The notes under the pieces: model-generated
What the model was told of the DNA's origin: nothing
Database searches by the model: none
Seen by the model: the letters and a program-made list of their open reading frames with translations, nothing else
Position numbers and translations under genes: made by a program
NCBI RefSeq assembly: GCF_021261325.1
Contig: NZ_JAJSBI010000035.1
Coordinates: forward strand, 25,868 to 89,867
Source of the DNA: Streptomyces guryensis
Lineage (GTDB): Bacteria > Actinomycetota > Actinomycetes > Streptomycetales > Streptomycetaceae
Direction of reading: 5' to 3'
Length of the DNA stretch: 64,000 bases
Shown here: positions 42,726 through 51,121 of the stretch, piece by piece
How the letters are laid out: the number at the start of each line of letters is the position of its first letter
Position numbering within the stretch: the first letter of the stretch is position 1

Positions 42726-43571
42726 ATGCCCGAGTACCGCCGCATCCTCCTCGACGGCGCCGCCGTCCAGGTCACCGTCGACGGGGACGAACTCGTCGCC
42801 GGGGACGGCCGCCGCGTCAAGGCCGAGGAGGCGCAGCACCTGCCGCCGGTCGTGCCGTCGAAGGTGATCGCCGTCCATCTCAACCACCGCAGCCGCGTCG
42901 ACGAGTTCCGGATCGACCTGCCCGACACCCCCACCTACTTCCACAAGCCGACCTCCGCGCTCAACTCCCACCACGGCGCGATCGTCCGCCCCGAGGGCTG
43001 CAAGTGGCTCAACTACGAGGGCGAGGTCGCCATCGTCATCGGGAAGACCGCACGGAACATCTCCCCGGCCGAGGCGGGCGACCACATCGCCGGCTACACC
43101 ATCGCCAACGACTACGGCCTGCACGACTTCCGCGACACCGACGCCGGTTCCATGCTCCGCGTCAAGGGCTCCGACACGCTGTGCCCGCTCGGCCCCGGAC
43201 TGGTCACCGGCTGGGACTTCCGCGGCAAGAGCCTGCGCACGTACGTCAACGGCCAGGTCGTACAGGACGGTTCGACCGACGAGATGAAGTGGGACATGCA
43301 CTACCTCGTCGCGGACATCGCCCGCACCATCACCCTGTACCCGGGCGACGTCCTGCTGTCCGGCACCCCGGCCAACTCCCGGCCCGTACAACCTGGCGAC
43401 ATCGTCGAGGTCGAGGTGGAAGGCCTGGGCCGCCTCACCAACCACATCGTCACCGGACCGACCCCGATCCGCTCCGACGTCGGCGCCCAGCCCACGGAGT
43501 CCGAGGAGGTGCTGTCCACCGCGCTCGGCGGCGACTGGGAGTTCCGCGGCATCCGCCCACCCCGGCGCTGA
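42726..43571 (+). CDS. Fumarylacetoacetate hydrolase-family protein (HpaG-like isomerase/decarboxylase)
   Basis: 281-residue FAH-fold enzyme. Metal and core motifs: VIAVHLNHRSR, EGEVAIVIGK, YTIANDYGLHDFRDTD, KGSDTLCPLGPGLV and DVLLSGTPANSRPV. Within a meta-cleavage operon it most likely acts as 2-hydroxyhepta-2,4-diene-1,7-dioate isomerase / OPET decarboxylase. AGGAGG lies 6 nt before the ATG. Its TGA overlaps an ATG that could begin the TetR gene. Confidence 0.88.
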   Translation: MPEYRRILLDGAAVQVTVDGDELVAGDGRRVKAEEAQHLPPVVPSKVIAVHLNHRSRVDEFRIDLPDTPTYFHKPTSALNSHHGAIVRPEGCKWLNYEGEVAIVIGKTARNISPAEAGDHIAGYTIANDYGLHDFRDTDAGSMLRVKGSDTLCPLGPGLVTGWDFRGKSLRTYVNGQVVQDGSTDEMKWDMHYLVADIARTITLYPGDVLLSGTPANSRPVQPGDIVEVEVEGLGRLTNHIVTGPTPIRSDVGAQPTESEEVLSTALGGDWEFRGIRPPRR

Positions 43572-43612
43572 TGCCGAAAGGGCTGCTCAGCGATACCGGT
43601 AGTGTCACCGGC

Positions 43613-44215
43613 ATGACCGAGTCCGCAGACGCCCCGAAGGGCCGACAGCCACGCAGGCGCCTGCAGTACGGCGAGGGACGCGAGGCCCTTCTGAACGCGG
43701 CCGTACGCGTGGTGGCGCGGGGCGGACTGCGCAAGCTCACCTACCGGGCCGTCGCGGAGGAGGCCGGGGTCACCCACGGGCTCGTCGTGCACCACTTCGG
43801 CTCGCGCGACGCGCTGATCGAGGAGGCCCTCGCCCACACGATCCGCACCTCGCTGAGCACCAGCGCCCTCGAACCGGGCACCGGCAAGGTCGCGGACTTC
43901 TCGACCGGCCTCTCCGACATGGTCACGGCGGACCCGGGCACCCAGGCGTTCCAGTACGAGCTGCTCCTCGAGGCGCGCCGCAGGCCGGAGCTGCTGCCGC
44001 AGCTGCGCGCGCTGTACGACGAGTACTTCGAGGCCACCCGGCGCGAGCTGAACCGTATGCTGCCGGCCGGCGCGGACCAGGCGATGACCCGACTGGTCTT
44101 CGCCGCGCTCGACGGTCTGGTGCTGCATCAGCTCGTCTTCGGCGAACCAGAGGTCACCGACTCCGCCCTGGAGCAGCTGCGCGCCCTGCTGAGGCTCCTC
44201 GACGCCGACGCCTGA
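43613..44215 (+). CDS. TetR-family regulator of the amine/aromatic regulon
   Basis: 200-residue TetR regulator with the HTH LTYRAVAEEAGVTHGLVVHHFGSRDALIEEAL and an all-helical effector domain. The ATG at 43613 follows a short inverted repeat (CCGGTAGTGTCACCGG) that could be a near-leaderless promoter with its own operator; an ATG at 43571, overlapping the FAH stop, is the alternative start and would allow coupling. As the only regulator in 35-48 kb it is the best candidate to bind the three YGTTTGANNNYAAACGA sites. A good terminator follows the gene. Confidence 0.88.
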   Translation: MTESADAPKGRQPRRRLQYGEGREALLNAAVRVVARGGLRKLTYRAVAEEAGVTHGLVVHHFGSRDALIEEALAHTIRTSLSTSALEPGTGKVADFSTGLSDMVTADPGTQAFQYELLLEARRRPELLPQLRALYDEYFEATRRELNRMLPAGADQAMTRLVFAALDGLVLHQLVFGEPEVTDSALEQLRALLRLLDADA

Positions 44216-44228
44216 GCTGCGGTTCTTC

Positions 44229-44258
44229 AAGGCCCCGGGGGGTTTTCCGGGGCCTTTT
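44229..44258 (+). terminator. Rho-independent terminator after the TetR gene
   Basis: Perfect 10-bp stem AAGGCCCCGG (44229-44238) with its complement at 44247-44256, 8-nt loop, and TTTT at 44255-44258. It ends the ferredoxin-to-TetR operon and separates it from the permease operon. Confidence 0.88.
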
Positions 44259-44324
44259 GCCGTGGCAGAAAACTCCGCCGACCCCCTTGTCAAACGGATA
44301 GTTCAAGCCCACCATGAAGCAACT

Positions 44325-44341
44325 CGTTTGACCCTAAACGA
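44325..44341. promoter_or_regulatory. Operator O3 before the APC permease operon
   Basis: CGTTTGACCCTAAACGA, same inverted repeat as O1 and O2, 37 bp before the permease start. A weaker related half site (TCAAACGG) lies at 44290-44297. No convincing -35/-10 could be fixed. Confidence 0.7.
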
Positions 44342-44377
44342 ACCACCATCCCTCCCCGTCCCCGACAGGTGATCCGA

Positions 44378-45868
44378 GTGGACAGTCAGACGGCCCTCTC
44401 CCCGCACAGCACGCAGGATTCATCCGTGACCGGCAGGCTCAAGCCCGATTCCCTCGGTGTCCTGGGCATTCTCTTCTTCGTCCTTTCCGCCCAGGCACCG
44501 CTGACCGGCATCGCCGGAGCCGTCCCCATCGCCGTCGCCATCGGCAACGGCGCCGGCACCCCCGCCGCGTATCTCGCGGCCGGGCTCGTGGTCCTGCTGT
44601 TCTCCATCGGCTTCGTCGCCATGGGCCGCCACGTCGTGGACGCCGGCGCCTTCTACATGTACATCGGCAAGGGCCTGGGCCGCTCGACCGGTTCCGGCAG
44701 CGCCGGGGTCGCCCTCCTCGCCTACTGCGCCGTCCAGGCGGCCATGTACGGGCTCTACGGCGCGACGGTGAGCGGACTCATCCAGCACTACGCGGACGTA
44801 CACGTCGCCTGGTGGGTGTGCACGCTGGTCACCATGGCGGTCGTCCAGGTTCTCGGCGCCGCCGGCATCGAGATGGGTGCCAAGGTCCTGGCCGTGTTCG
44901 TCCTGGCGGAGTTCAGCATCCTGACCGTCTTCGCGCTGGTGACCTTCTTCAAGGGCGGCGGCCCCGAGGGGCTGGGCTTCGGCGACAGCTTCTCCCCCCG
45001 CGCCGCGCTCCAGGGCGCCCCCGGCGTGGCGCTGATGTTCGCCGTGGCGTCGATGATCGGCTTCGAGGCCACCGCCATCTACGGCGAGGAGGCCCGGGAG
45101 CCCCGCAAGACGGTCCCGCGCGCCACCTACCTGGCCGTCGCGGTGATCACCTGCTTCTTCGCCTTCACCTCGTGGATGCTGATCTCCGCGCACGGCGCGT
45201 CCAGGGCGACCGCGGAGGCCGGAAAGGCGCTGGCGTCGGGCGACGCGACGTCCTTCGTCTTCGCACCCATCTCGGCGCAGTTCGGCGCGGGGGCCGGCGA
45301 TGCGCTGCCCGTCCTGCTGGCCACCTCGCTGTTCGCCGGCATCCTGGCGTTCCACAACTCCGCCAACCGCTATCTGTTCTCGCTGGGCCGCGAAGGGCTG
45401 CTTCCGCACCGACTGACCGCCCTGAACCGGCGCCACTCCCCCTGGGCGGCGGGAATCGTCCAGACGGTGATCGCGGTGGCCCTGGTCATGCCGTTCGCGC
45501 TGCTGGGCAAGGACCCGGTACTGACGCTCTTCTCCTGGTTCAGCGGCGTCGCCGTCCTGGGGATCATGCTCCTGTACTTCCTGACCTCCGTCTCCGTGGT
45601 CGTCTTCTTCCGCCGCTCCCGGGCGGACACCCGGACCTGGAACACCCTGCTCGCGCCGGTTCTGGGCGCCCTCGGCATCGCCGGCGGGATCTGGTTGATC
45701 ATCGAGAACTTCACCACGCTGATCGGCGGCGACCAGGCCACCGCCGTCTGGCTCCAGCTCACCGTCCCGGCGGTGCTGGTCCTGGGACTGGTCGCGGCGC
45801 GGCTGACCGGGCACGGCCGGCGACCCGAACCGTCCGGAAACCCCCACCACCAGGGAGCGCAAAGCTGA
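44378..45868 (+). CDS. APC-family amino acid/amine permease
   Basis: 496-residue transporter with ~12 membrane helices of the APC superfamily (YAT/polyamine-porter-like): GVLGILFFVLSAQAPLTGI at TM1, GFEATAIYGEEAREPRKTVPRAT, the conserved APC signature, and FHNSANRYLFSLGREGLLP. GTG at 44378 is preferred because AGGTGA lies 5 nt upstream; GTG at 44369 lacks a ribosome site. Operator O3 lies upstream, so it belongs to the TetR regulon. It probably imports the amine or amino acid that the pathway degrades. Confidence 0.9.
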   Translation: MDSQTALSPHSTQDSSVTGRLKPDSLGVLGILFFVLSAQAPLTGIAGAVPIAVAIGNGAGTPAAYLAAGLVVLLFSIGFVAMGRHVVDAGAFYMYIGKGLGRSTGSGSAGVALLAYCAVQAAMYGLYGATVSGLIQHYADVHVAWWVCTLVTMAVVQVLGAAGIEMGAKVLAVFVLAEFSILTVFALVTFFKGGGPEGLGFGDSFSPRAALQGAPGVALMFAVASMIGFEATAIYGEEAREPRKTVPRATYLAVAVITCFFAFTSWMLISAHGASRATAEAGKALASGDATSFVFAPISAQFGAGAGDALPVLLATSLFAGILAFHNSANRYLFSLGREGLLPHRLTALNRRHSPWAAGIVQTVIAVALVMPFALLGKDPVLTLFSWFSGVAVLGIMLLYFLTSVSVVVFFRRSRADTRTWNTLLAPVLGALGIAGGIWLIIENFTTLIGGDQATAVWLQLTVPAVLVLGLVAARLTGHGRRPEPSGNPHHQGAQS

Positions 45869-47358
45869 TGGCGCACCTCGCCCACGACGACCTGCTGCGT
45901 CGCGCGAAGGATCTGGACCTGCCCACCCGGCACCACATCGACGGGGCGGACGAACCGGGCGCCGGCCCCGCGTTCGCGGTCGTCTCGCCGCGCGACGGAC
46001 AGGTCCTCGCCGAGATCGCCGACGCCCGGCCCGCCGAGGTCGACCTGGCCGTGGCCGCCGCGCGCCGGGCCTTCGACTCCGGCCCCTGGCCACGCCTCGC
46101 ACCCGTCGACCGCGGCCGGATCCTGCTGCGCATCGCCGAACTGCTCGAAGAGCAGCGGAAGACGCTCGCGCTGACCATCAGCCTGGAGATGGGCAAGCCG
46201 ATCACCGACGCGCACGACATCGAACTGCGTGCCGCCATCAACACCTTCCGCTGGTACGGGCAGCTGGCGGACAAGCTCACCGACGAGTCCCCGCACACCG
46301 CCCCGGACACCCTCGCCCTGATCACCCGGGAGCCGGCGGGTGTCGTGGGCGCTGTCGTACCGTGGAACTTCCCCCTGACGCTGGCGAGTTGGAAGATCGC
46401 CCCGGCTCTGGCCGCGGGCTGCACGGTCGTCCTGAAGCCGTCCGAGAACTCACCCCTGTCCGCCCTGCTGCTGGGGCGGCTCGCCACCGAGGCCGGGCTG
46501 CCGCCGGGTGTGCTCAACGTCGTGACCGGCGACGGGCCGGTGGCCGGGCGGGCGCTCGGCCTGCACCCCGATGTGGACGTCCTGGCGTTCACCGGATCCA
46601 CGGCGGTGGGCCGCCACTTCCTGCGCTACGCGGCCGACTCCAACCTCAAGCGCGTCTGGCTCGAACTCGGCGGCAAGTCACCGAACATCATCCTCCCCGA
46701 CGCCCCCGACCTGGAGAAGGCCGCCGCCACCGCCGCCTGGGGCATCTTCTTCAACCAGGGCGAGATGTGCACCGCACCCTCCCGGCTGCTGGTGCACTCC
46801 TCCGTCGCCGAACGCGTCACCGAGGCCATCGTGGCGCGGGCCCGCGCACTACGGGTCGGTGATCCGCTGGACCCGGCGACCGAGATGGGCGCCCTGGTCG
46901 GCCAAGGCCATCTGGACCGTGTCCTCGGCCACGTCGCCACCGGCCGCGAAGAGGGCGCGCGACTGCTCACGGGAGGCACGCGCACCCTCACCGACACCGG
47001 CGGCTGCTTCCTGCAGCCGACCGTCTTCGACCAGGTGACCCCCGGTATGCGACTGGCCCGCGAGGAGATCTTCGGCCCGGTCCTGTCCGTCCTCACCTTC
47101 GACGACCTGGACGAGGCGGTACGACTCGCCAACGCCACCGAGTACGGCCTCGCAGCCGGCCTGTGGACCTCCGACCTGTCCACCGCCCACAGGGTCTCCC
47201 GCGCCCTGAAGGCCGGCACGGTCTGGGTCAACTGCTACGAGGAGGGCGACCTGACCGTGCCCTTCGGCGGCATGAAGCAGTCGGGCAACGGGCGCGACAA
47301 GTCCGTACACGCCATCGAGAAGTACACCGAGCTCAAGACGGTCTGGATCCAGCTGTGA
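45868..47358 (+). CDS. Aldehyde dehydrogenase, PuuC-like
   Basis: 496-residue ALDH whose pattern (YGQLADKLTDESP, VVPWNFPLTLASWKIAPALAAG, catalytic Cys in QGEMCTAPSRL, Glu in LELGGKSPNII) resembles gamma-glutamyl-gamma-aminobutyraldehyde dehydrogenases. The ATG overlaps the permease stop (TGATG), so they are coupled. Together with the GS-like ligase and the C26 hydrolase it makes a Puu-like gamma-glutamylation module, in which it would oxidise a gamma-glutamylated aldehyde. Confidence 0.88.
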   Translation: MAHLAHDDLLRRAKDLDLPTRHHIDGADEPGAGPAFAVVSPRDGQVLAEIADARPAEVDLAVAAARRAFDSGPWPRLAPVDRGRILLRIAELLEEQRKTLALTISLEMGKPITDAHDIELRAAINTFRWYGQLADKLTDESPHTAPDTLALITREPAGVVGAVVPWNFPLTLASWKIAPALAAGCTVVLKPSENSPLSALLLGRLATEAGLPPGVLNVVTGDGPVAGRALGLHPDVDVLAFTGSTAVGRHFLRYAADSNLKRVWLELGGKSPNIILPDAPDLEKAAATAAWGIFFNQGEMCTAPSRLLVHSSVAERVTEAIVARARALRVGDPLDPATEMGALVGQGHLDRVLGHVATGREEGARLLTGGTRTLTDTGGCFLQPTVFDQVTPGMRLAREEIFGPVLSVLTFDDLDEAVRLANATEYGLAAGLWTSDLSTAHRVSRALKAGTVWVNCYEEGDLTVPFGGMKQSGNGRDKSVHAIEKYTELKTVWIQL

Positions 47359-48050
47359 CGCGCCCCTTGATAGCGATTCCCGCGCGCTTCTGCGCCACCA
47401 CCTCCGCCCTCCGGTACGCCGCCGAGGTCAACGCCCGCGCCCTGATCGAGGCCCTTTGGCGCGCGGGCGGCGAACCGGTGAGCATCCACCCCGCGGACTT
47501 TGAGGTCGCCGCCCGCCTCGCCCGCTTCGACGGCGTCCTGCTGCCCGGCGGCGGCGACCTGGCCCCCCACCGCTACGGCGCCGGCGACACCCACGACACC
47601 GTGTACGACGTCGACGACCTCCAGGACGCCTTCGACCTCGAACTCGCCCGTACGGCCCTGGAGCTGGGCATGCCCCTGCTGGCGATCTGCCGCGGCCTCC
47701 AGGTCGTCAACGTCGCCCTCGGCGGCACCCTGCACCAGGACATGGGCGGCCCGGAACACGAACACCGGCACGTCGTGCACCCGGTGGCGGTCCAGCCCGG
47801 CACCCTGCTCGAACAGGCCGCCGACGCGCAGAAGGTGGAGGCGTCCTGCTACCACCACCAGCGGGTGGACCGCCCCGGCAGGGGGCTCGCGGTCACCGCG
47901 CGCGCCGCGGACGGAACCGTGGAGGGGCTCGAACTCCCTGGCGCCCGGGGGTGGTTCACGGCCGTTCAGTGGCACCCGGAGGACACCGCCCACGAGGACG
48001 CCGCGCAGCAGGGCCTCTTCGACGCCCTGGTGCGAGCGGCCGGGCGCTGA
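47355..48050 (+). CDS. Gamma-glutamyl hydrolase, peptidase C26 (PuuD-like)
   Basis: 231-residue class I glutamine-amidotransferase-like hydrolase. The nucleophile Cys is in LLAICRGLQVVNVALGGTL and the catalytic His/Glu in AVQWHPE. It should remove the glutamate added by the GS-like ligase, as PuuD does for gamma-Glu-GABA. GTG start overlaps the ALDH stop (GTGA). It ends 2 bp before the convergent ABC permease gene. Confidence 0.9.
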   Translation: MTRPLIAIPARFCATTSALRYAAEVNARALIEALWRAGGEPVSIHPADFEVAARLARFDGVLLPGGGDLAPHRYGAGDTHDTVYDVDDLQDAFDLELARTALELGMPLLAICRGLQVVNVALGGTLHQDMGGPEHEHRHVVHPVAVQPGTLLEQAADAQKVEASCYHHQRVDRPGRGLAVTARAADGTVEGLELPGARGWFTAVQWHPEDTAHEDAAQQGLFDALVRAAGR

Positions 48051-48052
48051 CG

Positions 48053-48880
48053 TCAGCCCCGTACGCTGCCGGCCGTCAGGCCACCGACGATGAAGCGCTG
48101 GAAGACGGCGAAGACGCAGACCACCGGGATGCTGATGAGCGTGGCCGTGGCCATCAGGGCACCCCATGAGGTTCCGTGCTGTCCGACGAAGGAGTTGAGC
48201 AGGACGGTGACGGGCTGGACGTCGGGTCCCTGGGTCAGCGTGAGGCCGAACAGGAACTCGCCCCAGGCGATCAGGAAGGACAGTCCGGCCGCCGCGACCA
48301 CGCCGGGCACCATGAGCGGAAGGACGACGCGCAGCAGCACACCCGGCAGTCCGCAGCCGTCGATCCGGGCGGCCTCCTCCAGCTGGGGCGGCACGCTGCG
48401 CATCACGGGACGCAGCACGATCACCGTGAAGGGGAGCGTGAGCGTCGTGTCGGCGAGGATCAGGCCCAGGTAGGTGTCGGCGAGACCGGCCCGGCGTTCC
48501 AGGATGAACAGCGGCGCCGCCAGCACGATGGCGGGCGGGAGTTGGGCGACCAGCAGCGCGAGCACCATCGCTCCCGAACCGCGCATCCGGATCCGGGCGA
48601 GCGCGTAGGCGAGGGGAACGCCCAGGAGCAGGGTCAGCGCCACCACCCCGCAGGAGATCACCAGGCTGTTGAGCAGGGCCCTGGTCAGCCCCGAATAGCC
48701 CAGTGCCGTCGAGTAGTTCTCGCCGGTGACGGGAGCGGGCACCCACTGCGGGGCCGGGGCCTCGATGCGGTCCGGCCGGGTGAGGCTGGTCTTCGCCATC
48801 CAGTACACGGGCAGCAGGAAGGCCGCCGCGACCAGCGTGGCGATCGCGGTGAACAGCCAGGGGTGGCGTGGTGGTTTCAT
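48053..48880 (-). CDS. Sugar ABC transporter permease (MalG type)
   Basis: 275-residue inner-membrane permease with six predicted helices. The cytoplasmic EAA loop reads EEAARIDGCGLPGVLLRVVLPLMVPG, the contact site for the ATPase. ATG at 48880 with GGAGG upstream. Last gene of a binding protein / MalF / MalG operon. No ATPase gene is present, as usual for streptomycete sugar transporters that share MsiK. Confidence 0.92.
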   Translation of the reverse strand: MKPPRHPWLFTAIATLVAAAFLLPVYWMAKTSLTRPDRIEAPAPQWVPAPVTGENYSTALGYSGLTRALLNSLVISCGVVALTLLLGVPLAYALARIRMRGSGAMVLALLVAQLPPAIVLAAPLFILERRAGLADTYLGLILADTTLTLPFTVIVLRPVMRSVPPQLEEAARIDGCGLPGVLLRVVLPLMVPGVVAAAGLSFLIAWGEFLFGLTLTQGPDVQPVTVLLNSFVGQHGTSWGALMATATLISIPVVCVFAVFQRFIVGGLTAGSVRG

Positions 48881-48899
48881 ACGCCGCCTCCCGCCGCGT

Positions 48900-49820
48900 T
48901 CATACGGCACCGCCCGTCGGCGCCGCGTCCTCGTGCCGCAGCCGTCGTACGTAGAGCAGGCCCGCGAGCAGTGGTACGACGAGCAGCAGCAGGCCGGCGG
49001 CGGCGCCCTGGCCGAACCGGAAGAACGTGAAGAAGACCTCGTAGACGTAGAGGGAGAGCACGCGGGTGGCGTCGACGGGGCCGCCGCCCGTCATCACGAA
49101 GACGATGTCGAAGACCTTGAAGGTGTAGACGAGGCCGAGGAGCAGGACGGTCACCGAGACCGGCCGCATCAGCGGAAGCGTGATGTGGCGCAGGCGCTGC
49201 CGGGCGCCCGCGCCGTCGAGGGCGGCGGCGTCGTGGAGTTCGGGGTCGATGGTGTGCAGTCCCACCAGGAGCAGCAGCATGTTGAAGGGCACGCCGATCC
49301 AGATGTTGGCGAGGACGACGCCCGCCAGTGAGGTGGCCGGGTCGGTGAGCCAGTCATGGGACAGGGCGCCCAGGCCGACCCCTTCGAGCAGGGCGTTGTA
49401 GGCGCCGGACTCCGCGTCCAGCAGCCAGCGGAAGAGGGTGCCGCTGACCACGGGCGGGAGCAGCCAGGCCACCAGCAGGAGCGACCGCAGCAGGCCGCCC
49501 AGCGGGAAGGGGCGGGCGAACAGCAGGGCCAGGGCGAAGCCGATGGTGAACTGGAACAGCAGCGAGCCCCCGGTGAAGATCAGCGAGAGGCGTACGGAGT
49601 GCCAGAAGGCCGGGTCGCCGATCACGGTCCGGTAGTTGTCGAGGCCGTTGAACCGCTCGGTCCCGCCCAGCAGTTGGCCCAGGTCGACGTCGTGGACGGA
49701 CGTCCACACGTTGTAGAGGAGCGGGTAGGCCAGGAAGAGGGCGAGGAAGGCCATTCCCGGGAGGCAGAACAGATAGCCCTCGCGTCGGCGGCGTGCGGAC
49801 GGGGACAGGGATCGGCTCAC
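48900..49820 (-). CDS. Sugar ABC transporter permease (MalF type)
   Basis: 306-residue permease with six helices and the EAA loop DAAALDGAGARQRLRHITLPLMRP. GTG at 49820 overlaps the stop of the binding-protein gene (GTGA). It pairs with the MalG-type permease 19 bp downstream. The imported sugar is unknown. Confidence 0.92.
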   Translation of the reverse strand: MSRSLSPSARRRREGYLFCLPGMAFLALFLAYPLLYNVWTSVHDVDLGQLLGGTERFNGLDNYRTVIGDPAFWHSVRLSLIFTGGSLLFQFTIGFALALLFARPFPLGGLLRSLLLVAWLLPPVVSGTLFRWLLDAESGAYNALLEGVGLGALSHDWLTDPATSLAGVVLANIWIGVPFNMLLLLVGLHTIDPELHDAAALDGAGARQRLRHITLPLMRPVSVTVLLLGLVYTFKVFDIVFVMTGGGPVDATRVLSLYVYEVFFTFFRFGQGAAAGLLLLVVPLLAGLLYVRRLRHEDAAPTGGAV

Positions 49821-51061
49821 CGGTTGCCCAGCGCTTTGTCGATCTTGGCGGCCGCGGTCCTCGCCGCCGCGGAGGGGGACGCGGACCCCGCGAGGACGGC
49901 CTGTTCCGCCTCCGCGACCGCCTGCGAGGCCTCGGCGTAGTGCGCGCCGTACTGGCGTGGGCGGGCCAGCGGCAGCTGGCTGAGGAAGAGCCGCAGGGCC
50001 GGGTCGGAAGCCCAGGTGCCCTGGTCGGCAAGGTCCTTGCGGGCGGGGAGTTCGCCGAACGACACCAGGTACGGCACCAGCACGGAGGGGCGCTGTGTGT
50101 ACTCCAGGACCTCCCACGCCTTGTCCACGTGCTTGCTGCTCGCCATCACGACCCAGTTCTCCCCGCCCAGGCAGGTGGCGGCCGCCTTGTCGCGGGGCAG
50201 GGCCACCACGTTCCAGTCGAAGGGGGCCTTCTTCAGGGTGGGGATCTGCCAGGGGCCGTTGATCTGCAGGGCGGCGCGCTGGTTGAGGAAGCGTGTGTTC
50301 GCGTCCTGCTGTGTCCAGCCCACGCACTGTTCGGACAGGGAGCCCTTGGCGACCAGGTCGTGGAGGAAGGAGAGCGCGGTGGCGCCGTACGTGGTGAAGG
50401 TGTCCAGGTCGCCGCCCGCCTGCCAAAGGAACGGCAGGAACTGGAAGACGCCCTCCTCCGTCCTGATCGCGCTCAGTGCCAGGCCGAAGCGGTCGCCGCT
50501 GGTCAGCCGGTGGGCGGCGGAGGCCAGTTCGTCCCAGGTGGTCGGGGGTTTCACGCCGGCGGACCTGAGCATCGCGGTGTTGTAGTACAGGGCGAGGCAG
50601 TTGCTGTTGTTGGGGATGCCGAGGGTTTTGCCGCCGACCTGGCAGCCGGACCAGGGGCCTTTGTAGTACTGGTCGGCCTGGCCCCACTTCTCGACCCTGC
50701 TGGTGAGGTCGGCGAGCAGACGGCTGCCTCCCAGGGTGTTCATGGCGACGTTGTCGACGATCGCGATGTCCGGCAGATCACCGGAGATCGCCGCCAGGGT
50801 GATCTGCCGGTCGAGCTCCGCGAACGGGAAGGTCCGTCGCTCGATCCTCACGTCCGGGACGCCGGCCTCGATGTCCTTGATCAGGCGCCTCATTCCGGGC
50901 TGGAAGTTGTCCAGGGTGAAGTAGTCCCACCAGGTGAGGGTGACCGGGGCCGACTTGGCCGGGCTGCAGGAGGTCAGGGCGCCGCCGAGGCCGAGGGCAG
51001 CCGCTGTCGCCGCGGCGGTCGAGGTGCGCAGACAGCCGCGGCGGTCGAGGTGGTACGACAT
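49817..51061 (-). CDS. Sugar ABC transporter substrate-binding lipoprotein
   Basis: 414-residue extracellular binding protein. A twin-arginine-like signal (DRRGCLRTS) leads to the lipobox LTSC with Cys32. The mature domain shows family-1 features such as TLTWWDYFTLDN, GIPNNSNCLALYYN and NGPWQIPTLKK. ATG at 51061 with GGGAG upstream. It starts 60 bp after the end of a LacI-family gene lacking its HTH. First gene of the transporter operon. Confidence 0.92.
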   Translation of the reverse strand: MSYHLDRRGCLRTSTAAATAAALGLGGALTSCSPAKSAPVTLTWWDYFTLDNFQPGMRRLIKDIEAGVPDVRIERRTFPFAELDRQITLAAISGDLPDIAIVDNVAMNTLGGSRLLADLTSRVEKWGQADQYYKGPWSGCQVGGKTLGIPNNSNCLALYYNTAMLRSAGVKPPTTWDELASAAHRLTSGDRFGLALSAIRTEEGVFQFLPFLWQAGGDLDTFTTYGATALSFLHDLVAKGSLSEQCVGWTQQDANTRFLNQRAALQINGPWQIPTLKKAPFDWNVVALPRDKAAATCLGGENWVVMASSKHVDKAWEVLEYTQRPSVLVPYLVSFGELPARKDLADQGTWASDPALRLFLSQLPLARPRQYGAHYAEASQAVAEAEQAVLAGSASPSAAARTAAAKIDKALGNR

Positions 51062-51121
51062 GGACTGCTCCCGGGGAGGGTCGGAGTTCGGGGGCACGCC
51101 GAGGTGCCTGAAACCGACGTA

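Noticed and set aside
44287..44307. A fourth TetR operator upstream of the permease
   Set aside because: TCAAACGGATAGTTCAAG contains one good half site but the second is poor; kept only as a possible auxiliary site.
35230..48050. Plain putrescine (Puu) pathway
   Set aside because: No PuuB oxidase is present, while an extradiol dioxygenase, FAH enzyme and P450 system are, which a polyamine route would not need.
48053..51061. ABC ATPase gene for the second sugar transporter
   Set aside because: None is encoded nearby; streptomycete sugar importers commonly share one ATPase encoded elsewhere.
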